From: an uncultured bacterium
Lineage (GTDB): Bacteria > Bacteroidota > Bacteroidia > Bacteroidales > CAIWKO01
Reading direction: 5' to 3'
DNA: 5,887 nucleotides
NCBI GenBank assembly: GCA_903916135.1
Contig: CAIWVT010000163.1
Coordinates: forward strand, 1 to 5,887
The translations under genes and the position numbers were made by a program. Below, piece after piece: positions 1 through 5,868 of this stretch (the stretch's first letter is position 1; each line of letters begins with the position of its first letter). The notes below the pieces were generated by a model. That model worked only from the letters and a program-made list of their open reading frames with translations, had not been told where the DNA came from and made no database searches.

Positions 1-198
1 ACGAAAACTTAGGTTTTTGCGACAAAAACCTAAGTTATTGCCATGAAACCCTAAGTTATTATGAGACATTATGCATGTTTTTGCCGCAAAAACATGAGTT
101 TTTGCCACAGTAATCAAGCTTTTTGCCGTAAAAAGCTGAGTTTTTGCCGCAAAAAGCTCAGTTTTCGTGGCAAAAAGCTGAAGTTTTGCCGCAGTAAT
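1..198 (-). repeat. Array of 21-bp tandem repeats
   Basis: Nine complete units of exactly 21 bp plus a partial one, with boundaries (minus strand, high to low) at 198, 177, 156, 135, 114, 93, 72, 51, 30 and 9. The best-conserved units read CTTTTTGCGGCAAAAAC followed by four variable bases. The core TTTTTGCGGCAAAAA is exact at 78-92 and 141-155 and near-exact at 120-134 and 14-28. Each core is a near-palindrome. A degenerate further unit may lie at about 199-222 (GCCAAAAACATC). The array continues past position 1. All units keep the same reading frame because 21 is a multiple of three. There are no unique spacers, so this is not a CRISPR. Confidence 0.85.
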
Positions 199-450
199 TT
201 TGATGTTTTTGGCATTAGGCAGGATTGAAGTGACGACAGGATTTGTTACTGTGGCAGTATAACAGCTATTTATTGAGCCAATTGCACCACCAATGGTCGG
301 TTGGGAGCAGAAAGTTGGAAAAAGGTATTTTGGGAATATTTGTGTAAAAAATGAGATGAATTGACGGTTATCAGAAGCCGTAAAAAGCAAATTGCCATTG
401 TCGTGGACAAGGGTTTCATAGGGTTTATATGAAATATTCAAAAGGCTCAT
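1..450 (-). CDS. Hypothetical protein with C-terminal heptapeptide repeats (3' end outside window)
   Basis: Unrecognised. The minus strand is open without a stop from the ATG at 450-448 to the window edge, 150 codons. The frame is closed upstream by a TAG at 486-484. Residues 1-84 are non-repetitive and mixed, with stretches such as HDNGNLLFTASDNRQ and PTIGGAIGSINSCYTATVTN. Residues 85-147 are nine in-frame heptads: ITAAKLQ, LFATKTE, LFAAKTQ, LFTAKSL, ITVAKTH, VFAAKTC, IMSHNNL, GFHGNNL, GFCRKNL. They become more diverged toward the edge. No signal peptide, membrane segment or catalytic motif was seen, and no clear promoter or ribosome site precedes the ATG. It lies downstream of the NUDIX gene on the same strand after a 122-bp AT-rich gap. 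It may be a real but poorly conserved protein, a decayed gene, or non-coding repeat DNA whose 21-bp period happens to keep one frame open. A TTG at 483 is a possible alternative start. Confidence 0.4.
   Translation of the reverse strand, partial: MSLLNISYKPYETLVHDNGNLLFTASDNRQFISFFTQIFPKYLFPTFCSQPTIGGAIGSINSCYTATVTNPVVTSILPNAKNIKITAAKLQLFATKTELFAAKTQLFTAKSLITVAKTHVFAAKTCIMSHNNLGFHGNNLGFCRKNLSFR
6..36. repeat. Perfect 13-bp inverted repeat (hairpin) inside the 21-bp array
   Basis: AACTTAGGTTTTT at 6-18 is the exact reverse complement of AAAAACCTAAGTT at 24-36, leaving a 5-nt loop GCGAC. Similar but shorter stems occur at 74-96 (9 bp, loop GCCGC), 117-137 (8 bp, loop GCCGT) and 136-161 (CTGAG+T5 with A5+CTCAG and one bulged base). 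The flanks of the near-palindromic units appear matched so that the stem extends. A transcript from either strand could fold here, but no T-tract follows in the usual terminator position. Confidence 0.75.
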
Positions 451-572
451 TGCATCTGAAATTAAATTTATGCGAAATAACAACTATTTTCCGACATAGC
501 AAAATATTTTCACACTTTTTTTTTACCTAAATAAATATATTTTTTCTACACATTAATTTTAGTGCAAAAAAA

Positions 573-1202
573 CTATTTATTTTCCTTCAAATAATCTTCA
601 AGCAAATTTATAATAGACCGATAGGTATTTCTCCTCACCCTATTTATATCGCTCTTTGCAATCCATTTCACCTTCGTGATGCCTTCTTCGGTTTGAGGTG
701 TCAGCGTTTGGGTTTTGTCGGCGTGCATTTCGAACCAAAAGGTCCTTTTCAAAATCCGTTTGCCGTTTTCCATGTAGGTATGCAAAGTTTGTGGCAATTC
801 GTTGGTGATTTTTAGGTTTCGCAGCCCTGTTTCTTCTTCCACTTCGCGCAAAGCACAAGTGGAGAATTTTTCATTTCTCTGCCTTTTTCCTTTGGGTAAA
901 TCCCATTTTCCGTTGCGAAAAATCCATAACATGTCGCCTTCGGAACTGCAAACCAAGCCACCGGCAGCATAAACTTTATGATAAGACTCAGCAAATTTCA
1001 AAAACATTTCCATAGGATTTGCACATATAAACTCAAAGCTGAGTTGATTCGTATCGTGTTCAAAATCATGTATTATTCTATCGAATTGGTTACTTGTAGG
1101 CATCATTGGCAACAACATAGTTGTGCCTGTGGGAGGCTTTGTCGAACGATTTCTGAAAATAACTTCTTTGTTATTTACGTAAACTTTGTAATTTTGCACC
1201 AT
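573..1202 (-). CDS. NUDIX hydrolase family protein
   Basis: A 209-residue protein of the NUDIX superfamily, which hydrolyses nucleoside diphosphates linked to another moiety; the substrate cannot be told from sequence. The NUDIX box GX5EX7REUXEEXGU is complete at residues 105-127: G105, E111, R119-E120, E123-E124, G126, with L127 at the final hydrophobic position. Just before it come AAGGLV (79-84) and the strand NGKWDLPKG (97-105) typical of the fold. The first ~75 residues (KVYVNNKEV and onward) are a family-specific N-terminal region. The start at 1202 is preferred because MVQNYKVYVNN fits the N-terminus of Bacteroidetes relatives; the frame extends 29 codons further upstream into pyrE. 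This start shares CATG with the pyrE start, so any promoter must lie inside pyrE. A weak candidate on the minus strand is TTTG (1280-1277), 21 bp, then TAATTTG (1255-1249). Likely cytosolic. Confidence 0.9.
   Translation of the reverse strand: MVQNYKVYVNNKEVIFRNRSTKPPTGTTMLLPMMPTSNQFDRIIHDFEHDTNQLSFEFICANPMEMFLKFAESYHKVYAAGGLVCSSEGDMLWIFRNGKWDLPKGKRQRNEKFSTCALREVEEETGLRNLKITNELPQTLHTYMENGKRILKRTFWFEMHADKTQTLTPQTEEGITKVKWIAKSDINRVRRNTYRSIINLLEDYLKENK
1167..1196 (+). promoter_or_regulatory. Bacteroidetes-type promoter for pyrE
   Basis: TTTG at 1167-1170, an 18-bp spacer, then TAATTTTG at 1189-1196, which matches the Bacteroidetes -7 consensus TAnnTTTG exactly and the -33 TTTG box. Only four bases (CACC) separate the -7 box from the pyrE ATG at 1201. 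Transcription would therefore be expected to start at or within a few bases of the start codon, giving a leaderless or nearly leaderless mRNA (inference). The whole promoter lies within the first dozen codons of the opposing NUDIX gene. Confidence 0.6.
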
Positions 1203-1842
1203 GGAAAAAAATAATGATATAGCGTTAAAGACTGCAGAATATTTGCTGCAAATTAAAGCAATTAAATTGAATCTACCAAATCCTTTCACCTGGGCATCGG
1301 GATGGAAGTCTCCAATTTATTGCGACAATCGGAAAACTTTGTCGTATCCGAAAATCAGAACTTACATCCGTCAGCAGTTTGCCGAGTTGATACGCAATGA
1401 ATTCGGAGTGCCCGATGTGATTGCGGGAGTTGCCACGGGTGCCATCGCTCAAGGGGTGTTGGTGGCTCAAGAATTGGGATTGCCTTTTGTGTATGTGCGT
1501 TCCGCACCCAAAGAACATGGCATGGCTAATTTGATTGAAGGTGTGATAGAAAGCAGTCAGTCGGTGGTGGTGATTGAAGATTTGATTTCCACAGGCGGCA
1601 GCAGTTTGAAAGCTGTGGAAGCTTTGCGCGACGCGGGTTGCGACGTGAAAGGTATGGCGGCAATTTTTACGTATGGATTTCCGAAAGCTACCGAAAGTTT
1701 TGCGAAAGCTAAATGCCGATTGGTTACACTTTCGGATTATAATGCCTTGTTGCAACAAGCCATGGACAGCAATTTTATCAGTGAAAAAGAGCTTCAATAT
1801 TTAGCCACTTGGCGTGAAGCTCCCGAAAAATGGGGGATATAA
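1201..1842 (+). CDS. pyrE: Orotate phosphoribosyltransferase
   Basis: A 213-residue cytosolic enzyme that joins orotate to PRPP to make orotidine 5'-monophosphate, the fifth step of de novo pyrimidine synthesis. The N-terminal region FTWASGWKSPIYCDNR (residues 29-44) is the orotate-site signature of the family. RSAPKEHG (100-107) is the flexible catalytic loop with K104 and H106. VVVIEDLISTGGSS (122-135) is the PRPP-binding motif with adjacent acids E126 and D127. Length is usual for bacterial PyrE. The start at 1201 fits the family N-terminus and lies four bases after a TAATTTTG box. It is divergent from the NUDIX gene with overlapping start codons and is followed by the SRPBCC gene after 5 bp, so the two are probably co-transcribed. 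Confidence 0.97.
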   Translation: MEKNNDIALKTAEYLLQIKAIKLNLPNPFTWASGWKSPIYCDNRKTLSYPKIRTYIRQQFAELIRNEFGVPDVIAGVATGAIAQGVLVAQELGLPFVYVRSAPKEHGMANLIEGVIESSQSVVVIEDLISTGGSSLKAVEALRDAGCDVKGMAAIFTYGFPKATESFAKAKCRLVTLSDYNALLQQAMDSNFISEKELQYLATWREAPEKWGI

Positions 1843-1847
1843 AACAC

Positions 1848-2267
1848 ATGGCACACATAAAAAGCGAAAAAACGCTCATCAACAAACCAGTCGAAACCAT
1901 CTATGGTTTCTTGGCGGATTTCAATAACTTCAAAAATCTGATGCCAGATCAGGTGTCCGATTGGCAATCCAATCAAGATTCATGTTCATTTAAAGTAAGC
2001 GGCTTAGGACAATTAGCACTGAAGATAAAAGAAAAAGTTCCTAACCAACGTATCACGATTTTTCCCGAAGCAGAAACAAAGATTCCTTTCACCTTCGAAT
2101 TGGTTTGTTTGATGAACGCAGTGGGCGAAAATCAATGTGAAGCAGAATTTGTCATGAACCACGAAATGCCTGTGATGATAAGCATGATGGCATCGCGCCC
2201 CTTGCAAAATATGGTGGACATCTTCGGAACCAAATTGAAAGAATACTGCGAACGGAAGGAGTTCTGA
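1848..2267 (+). CDS. SRPBCC / START-like domain protein of unknown function
   Basis: A 139-residue protein resembling the SRPBCC (Bet v1/START-like) fold: an opening strand (AHIKSEKTLINKP, 2-14), a helix pair VETIYGFLADFNNFKNLMP (15-33) that caps a ligand cavity, a run of strands (SCSFKVSGLGQLALKIKEK, 45-63; CEAEFVMNHE, 97-106), and a long C-terminal helix (about 115-135, RPLQNMVDIFGTKLKEYCE). The family binds hydrophobic ligands, but no ligand or catalytic residue can be named. The start at 1848 is chosen because the domain begins immediately there. An in-frame ATG at 1830 would add six residues and overlap the pyrE end; the run of G at 1832-1836 may instead help initiation at 1848. No signal peptide. 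It sits 5 bp behind pyrE, as expected for one operon. Confidence 0.8.
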   Translation: MAHIKSEKTLINKPVETIYGFLADFNNFKNLMPDQVSDWQSNQDSCSFKVSGLGQLALKIKEKVPNQRITIFPEAETKIPFTFELVCLMNAVGENQCEAEFVMNHEMPVMISMMASRPLQNMVDIFGTKLKEYCERKEF

Positions 2268-2292
2268 GGGCGGAACCAAGAACCACACCCCT

Positions 2293-2322
2293 ACGAATTA
2301 CGAATACACGAATTACGAATAC
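2293..2322. repeat. Two perfect 15-bp tandem copies
   Basis: ACGAATTACGAATAC occurs at 2293-2307 and again directly after at 2308-2322 with no mismatch. Each copy itself contains ACGAAT twice. It is non-coding and lies 25 bp after the SRPBCC stop. Confidence 0.9.
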
Positions 2323-2328
2323 CTCAAA

Positions 2329-2369
2329 AATCTCTGTGTATCTCCTTTTCCTCTGTGAATCTCTGTGTA
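2329..2369. repeat. 12-bp direct repeats of the CTCTGTG type
   Basis: AATCTCTGTGTA is exact at 2329-2340 and 2358-2369, with a third partial copy CCTCTGTGAA at 2350-2359 between them. The motif CTCTGTG is thus present three times in about 40 bp. No gene was seen here. Confidence 0.85.
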
Positions 2370-2440
2370 ACTTTCCTAAACCGATAGTCCACCAAGCCTC
2401 ATACTTCCAAGAACGTAATTAGTAATTCGTAGTGCTCGAC

Positions 2441-2461
2441 GAACTCCAAACTCCGAACTCA
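2441..2461. repeat. Three 7-bp units that reach into the end of birA
   Basis: GAACTCC, AAACTCC and GAACTCA follow one another at 2441-2461. The last three bases, read on the minus strand, are the TGA stop codon of birA, so the repeat provides the end of that gene. The same 7-mer is inverted at the end of the SRPBCC gene (2258-2264). Confidence 0.75.
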
Positions 2462-3202
2462 TTTACAGAACACCACTTGCTTAATATCATATTCCATCAC
2501 ACTTCCATTGTCATCTTGAAGCTGCAACCATCCGTATTGATTCACGCCTCGTATCGTCGCGAAAATCCGCTCTCCCTTCACCACAAACGCTGATCGAAGA
2601 TTTAATTTATAAAATACTTTCAGATAGTCCTCATCAATCTGCTTCGCTTCCTCCATCTTTAACTGATGAAAACGCTTTTCAAAAACGATTAAAAAATCTT
2701 CCAAAAGCGTACCTAAACTTGTTTCAGTTTTTTTATAATGTATCACCGATGCTGGATTAGGCAAATATTCGGGAAACACGCCTTGATTAACATTGATGCC
2801 AATGCCGATGACAGCCCAATTCATACTTTGATTCTGAACCGATGTTTGTATCAAAATTCCTGCAGCTTTTCTATCATCAATATAAATATCATTGGGCCAC
2901 TTGATGAAAATATTTTCCTTTGGCAGTGTTGCTTTCAACAAGTCGGAAACCGAAAGAGCAACGGCTTTGTTCAATTCAAACTGTTGCGCAGCAGGCAAGA
3001 AATCCGGGAAGCAGATGATGCTAAACGTCAAGTTTTTGTCGGCTTCCGACTCCCATCTGTTTTGGTCTTGTCCTTTGCCGGCGGTTTGATGTTTGGTAAC
3101 AACACAAATAGGCGAATCCACTGCCTTTTCACTAAGCAGTTTTTCAGCATATTGATTCGTAGATGCCACCGAAGCTATTTCAATTATTTTTATTGGACAC
3201 AT
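2459..3202 (-). CDS. birA: Biotin--[acetyl-CoA-carboxylase] ligase
   Basis: A 247-residue cytosolic enzyme that activates biotin with ATP and transfers it to the lysine of biotin carboxyl carrier domains. Visible motifs: VASTNQYA (12-19) with the conserved STN; the biotin/ATP loop QTAGKGQDQNRWES (39-52), in the place of the classical GRGRxGRxW; KNLTFSI (56-62); KWPNDIY (101-107) followed by DDRKAAGILIQ (109-119) with K112; and GIGINVN (133-139). Residues ~205-247 form the small C-terminal SH3-like domain. There is no N-terminal helix-turn-helix, so this is a ligase without the repressor function of E. coli BirA. The start at 3202 is preferred because IKIIEIASVASTN aligns with the family start; AAGG lies a few bases upstream. 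The frame continues 21 codons further upstream into low-complexity sequence. It is divergent from rsfS and convergent with the SRPBCC gene. Confidence 0.94.
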   Translation of the reverse strand: MCPIKIIEIASVASTNQYAEKLLSEKAVDSPICVVTKHQTAGKGQDQNRWESEADKNLTFSIICFPDFLPAAQQFELNKAVALSVSDLLKATLPKENIFIKWPNDIYIDDRKAAGILIQTSVQNQSMNWAVIGIGINVNQGVFPEYLPNPASVIHYKKTETSLGTLLEDFLIVFEKRFHQLKMEEAKQIDEDYLKVFYKLNLRSAFVVKGERIFATIRGVNQYGWLQLQDDNGSVMEYDIKQVVFCK

Positions 3203-3295
3203 GCCTTGAGATTTTTTAAATTTATAATGAAGCAAAAAACAATCAACTAATACAAAATACAACAAATAATACCTGATAAATTAATTAAAAATGCT

Positions 3296-3303
3296 TACTT
3301 TTG
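3296..3303 (+). promoter_or_regulatory. Probable -7 promoter box of the rsfS-ftsH operon
   Basis: TACTTTTG matches the Bacteroidetes -7 consensus TAnnTTTG exactly and lies 21 bp before the rsfS ATG. The -33 side is weak: ACCTGA around 3271-3276 holds only the TG of a TTTG box at about the right distance. A transcript would begin near 3308-3312 with a leader of roughly 15 bases (inference). Confidence 0.5.
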
Positions 3304-3324
3304 CAAACTTATAAAAAATAGTTG

Positions 3325-3699
3325 ATGCCAGCTAAAAAGAAAATAAAAGAAGTTCCAGAAATTACCGATGTGATCGTACGCGGAATGCTCGAAAAAAAAG
3401 GGCAAGACATTATGTCTATTGATTTTAGTTCCATACAAAATGCTTTTTTCAAGGGCTTTGTGATTTGTCATGGCAATTCAAAAGTTCAGGTAGAAGCCAT
3501 TGCTGATTCTGTGGAACGAGAAGTGATTAAGACGATGGGACAAAAACCAAGCAATAGAGAGGGTTTTGCCAATGCAGAATGGATTTTGCTCGATTATTTC
3601 GACACGGTTGTGCATATATTTCAACAAGAAAGTCGCAGTTTTTATCAGCTCGAAAAACTTTGGGCAGATGCGCAGATTCGTAAATTTGATTCAGAATAA
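3325..3699 (+). CDS. rsfS: Ribosome silencing factor (RsfS/Iojap/DUF143 family)
   Basis: A 124-residue protein of the Iojap family. Members bind ribosomal protein L14 (uL14) on the large subunit and block joining with the small subunit, lowering translation in starvation or stationary phase. The sequence shows the family order: KGQDIMSIDFSSI (25-37), the strand GFVICHGNSKVQVEAIADSVE (44-64), then W86, LLDYFDTVVHIF (88-99) and the C-terminal signature R104-FYQLEKLWADA (106-116). Length is normal. The ATG at 3325 is preferred over a TTG one codon upstream. The lysine-rich opening (MPAKKKIKE) is an ordinary short extension. It is followed by ftsH after 24 bp on the same strand, very likely one operon. 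Confidence 0.95.
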   Translation: MPAKKKIKEVPEITDVIVRGMLEKKGQDIMSIDFSSIQNAFFKGFVICHGNSKVQVEAIADSVEREVIKTMGQKPSNREGFANAEWILLDYFDTVVHIFQQESRSFYQLEKLWADAQIRKFDSE

Positions 3700-3723
3700 T
3701 AACATTACAATATTAGAAAAGAC

Positions 3724-5868
3724 ATGGCTGATAAGCAAGATAACAAATTCCCGAACATACCTCCTAACAATAGCCCAAAGAAAAAATTCAGTTTCTATTG
3801 GCTGTATGCAGTACTTGCAATTGTTTTTATAGGACTACAGTTCTACAATTATAACGGCACCGACACCAAAAAATACACCTTCGACAAATTCGTAAAATTA
3901 CTCGAAAAGCATTATGTTGAAAAAGTTTTAATTGTAAATAAAGAAAAAGCAGAGGTTTATATTAAACAAGATTCGCTCAAAAAAGTATCTGAATTTAAAG
4001 ATGCAATTCTAAAAAAAGGCACAAGCAAAAATGAAATTAAAGGTCCACATTTCGAGTTTGAGATTTCATCGGTGGAATCGTTTAGAAAAGACCTTTCTGA
4101 TGCTGAAAACGATATAGTTCGGAGCGACACTGCTGCGGCAAAAACACAGCTTGAAAAAGATAAAATTCTTAAAAGTTTTTCTCATATCACACCCGAAAGT
4201 GAAACCCGTAAGAACTGGGGTGGTGATATCCTTGGATGGGTTATTCCCATTGGTTTGCTTCTGGTTGTTTGGTTTATCATTATGCGTATGATGGGACGTG
4301 GAGCTGGTGGCTCTCAGATTTTCAATGTGGGGAAATCCAAAGCGCAACTTTTCGATAAGAATACAAGTAGTTCAATAACTTTCAGTGATGTGGCAGGACT
4401 TGAAGAAGCCAAAATTGAGATTATGGAGATTGTTGATTTCTTAAAAGACCCAAAGAAATATACCACTTTAGGAGGTAAAATTCCCAAAGGGGCTTTGTTG
4501 GTAGGTCCTCCGGGCACCGGAAAAACTTTATTGGCTAAAGCCGTAGCTGGCGAAGCAAAAGTTCCTTTCTTCTCTCTGTCGGGTTCCGATTTTGTTGAAA
4601 TGTTTGTGGGTGTTGGTGCGTCAAGGGTTCGCGACTTGTTTAAAACGGCAAAAGAAAAAGCACCGTGTATCGTATTTATTGATGAAATTGATGCTATCGG
4701 TCGTGCTCGCGGCAAAAACCCTATGAACGGTGCCAACGACGAAAGAGAAAATACCTTGAATCAGCTTTTGACCGAGATGGATGGATTTTCAAGCAACGCA
4801 GGTGTTATCATCCTTGCGGCTACCAATCGTGCAGATATTTTAGATAGAGCTTTGTTGCGTGCCGGACGTTTCGATCGTCAGATTCATGTAGAGCTACCCG
4901 ATTTGGATGAACGTAAAGCCATTTTCAAAGTTCACATGAAACCTTTGACGCTTTCTCCTGACATGGATGTTGAATTCTTGGCACGTCAAACTCCCGGATT
5001 TTCGGGTGCAGATATTGCCAACGTATGTAACGAGTCTGCTTTGATTGCAGCTCGAAAAGATAAAAAGATTATCGAAAAACAAGACTTCTTGGATGCCATT
5101 GACCGCATAGTTGGTGGATTAGAGAAACGCAGCAAAATCATTTCACAAGATGAAAAGAAAGTGATTGCGTTCCACGAAGCAGGTCATGCTTCAATCAGTT
5201 GGTTGGTCGAACATGCTTCGCCTTTAGTCAAAGTAACAATTATACCAAGGGGTAAAGCTTTAGGTGCAGCATGGTATTTGCCCGAAGAACGACAAATTAC
5301 TAACACCGAACAATTGTTAGACGAAATGTGTGCCATTTTAGGTGGACGTGCTTCGGAAGATGTCAACTTTGGTAAAATTTCCACTGGTGCGCTTAACGAT
5401 TTGGAACGAGTGACGAAACAAGCATATTCTATGGTGGTTTACTACGGTTTGAACAAAAAACTTGGTAACATCAGCTATTATGATTCCACTGGACAATCGG
5501 AATATGCCCTCACCAAACCTTACAGCGAAACCACTGCCCAAATCATTGATGAGGAAGTAAGCAAAATAATTGAAATTGCTTATGAACGGGCTAAGAATAT
5601 CATTATTGATAACAAACCGAAAGTTGAGAAATTAGCCGAATTGCTTCTTGAAAAAGAAGTAATCTTCCGCGAAGATGTGGAACAGATTTTTGGGAAACGT
5701 TTGTATGAAAACCATTCACATATTGAAGAAGTCGCCAAAGATATTCAGACTACCACAGTGAATACTGACAATGCAAAACGCGAAGATGCAAAAGAAAAGA
5801 ATAAAGCTAAAGCAAAATTAGAAGAACAAGCTACAGCAAATGACAACAATGAACCGATAATAGGATAA
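3724..5868 (+). CDS. ftsH: ATP-dependent zinc metalloprotease FtsH
   Basis: A 714-residue inner-membrane AAA+ protease that extracts and degrades misfolded membrane proteins and some short-lived cytosolic regulators as a hexamer. Order: a short cytosolic N-terminus; membrane segment ~23-41; periplasmic domain ~42-167; second membrane segment ~169-189; AAA+ module with Walker A GPPGTGKT (261-268), pore-loop MFVG (293-296), Walker B VFIDEID (317-323) and second region of homology ATNRADILDRALLRAGRFDR (366-385) with arginine-finger candidates R382 and R385; then the M41 peptidase with zinc site HEAGH (484-488) and third ligand D559 in STGALND. All catalytic residues are present. The tail after ~682 is rich in K, E, D, A and N and looks disordered. 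It begins 24 bp after rsfS with no promoter seen between, so it is probably co-transcribed. The stop TAA is inside the window. Confidence 0.98.
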   Translation: MADKQDNKFPNIPPNNSPKKKFSFYWLYAVLAIVFIGLQFYNYNGTDTKKYTFDKFVKLLEKHYVEKVLIVNKEKAEVYIKQDSLKKVSEFKDAILKKGTSKNEIKGPHFEFEISSVESFRKDLSDAENDIVRSDTAAAKTQLEKDKILKSFSHITPESETRKNWGGDILGWVIPIGLLLVVWFIIMRMMGRGAGGSQIFNVGKSKAQLFDKNTSSSITFSDVAGLEEAKIEIMEIVDFLKDPKKYTTLGGKIPKGALLVGPPGTGKTLLAKAVAGEAKVPFFSLSGSDFVEMFVGVGASRVRDLFKTAKEKAPCIVFIDEIDAIGRARGKNPMNGANDERENTLNQLLTEMDGFSSNAGVIILAATNRADILDRALLRAGRFDRQIHVELPDLDERKAIFKVHMKPLTLSPDMDVEFLARQTPGFSGADIANVCNESALIAARKDKKIIEKQDFLDAIDRIVGGLEKRSKIISQDEKKVIAFHEAGHASISWLVEHASPLVKVTIIPRGKALGAAWYLPEERQITNTEQLLDEMCAILGGRASEDVNFGKISTGALNDLERVTKQAYSMVVYYGLNKKLGNISYYDSTGQSEYALTKPYSETTAQIIDEEVSKIIEIAYERAKNIIIDNKPKVEKLAELLLEKEVIFREDVEQIFGKRLYENHSHIEEVAKDIQTTTVNTDNAKREDAKEKNKAKAKLEEQATANDNNEPIIG

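Larger units (their letters stand above)
2258..2447. repeat. Nested inverted repeats spanning the convergent intergenic region
   Basis: GGAGTTC at 2258-2264, just before the SRPBCC stop codon, is inverted as GAACTCC at 2441-2447. TACGAATTAC at 2292-2301 is inverted as GTAATTCGTA at 2422-2431. The pairs are nested in the same order, so the 190-bp segment has the outline of a large imperfect inverted repeat between the ends of two convergent genes. No open frame or known element is recognised inside. Confidence 0.6.

Noticed and set aside
1..198. Possible CRISPR array at the left edge
   Set aside because: The repeats are contiguous 21-bp units without unique spacers, and no cas gene is present.
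451..572. Promoter or small gene in the AT-rich spacer after the NUDIX gene
   Set aside because: Only a near-match (ATATTTTG on the minus strand) and a T9 run are present; no open frame or reliable promoter pair is seen.
1249..1280. Minus-strand promoter for the NUDIX gene (TTTG, 21 bp, TAATTTG)
   Set aside because: The -7 box is one base short of TAnnTTTG and lies within pyrE coding sequence, so it is mentioned only as a weak candidate.
1203..1289. Longer NUDIX start, adding 29 residues
   Set aside because: The added residues lie wholly antisense to the conserved start of pyrE and do not resemble the family N-terminus; MVQNYKVYVNN is the natural beginning.
1273..1797. 174-codon open frame antisense to pyrE
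   Set aside because: It is a shadow of a well-supported gene and its cysteine/histidine-rich translation resembles no family.
1830..1847. Earlier ATG for the SRPBCC gene (MGDIKH extension)
   Set aside because: It adds six residues before the domain and overlaps pyrE; possible, but the ATG at 1848 fits the domain edge better.
2268..2458. Rho-independent terminators between the convergent genes
   Set aside because: No compact GC-rich stem followed by a T-run was found; the inverted pairs are too widely spaced to call a terminator.
2738..3250. 170-codon open frame antisense to birA
   Set aside because: It lies opposite a gene with all ligase motifs and has no recognisable features.
3203..3265. 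Longer birA start (MLYFVLVDCFLLHYKFKKSQG), which could look like a membrane or signal segment
   Set aside because: Biotin ligases of this type begin at about IKIIEIASVASTN; the extension is low-complexity translation of AT-rich spacer DNA.
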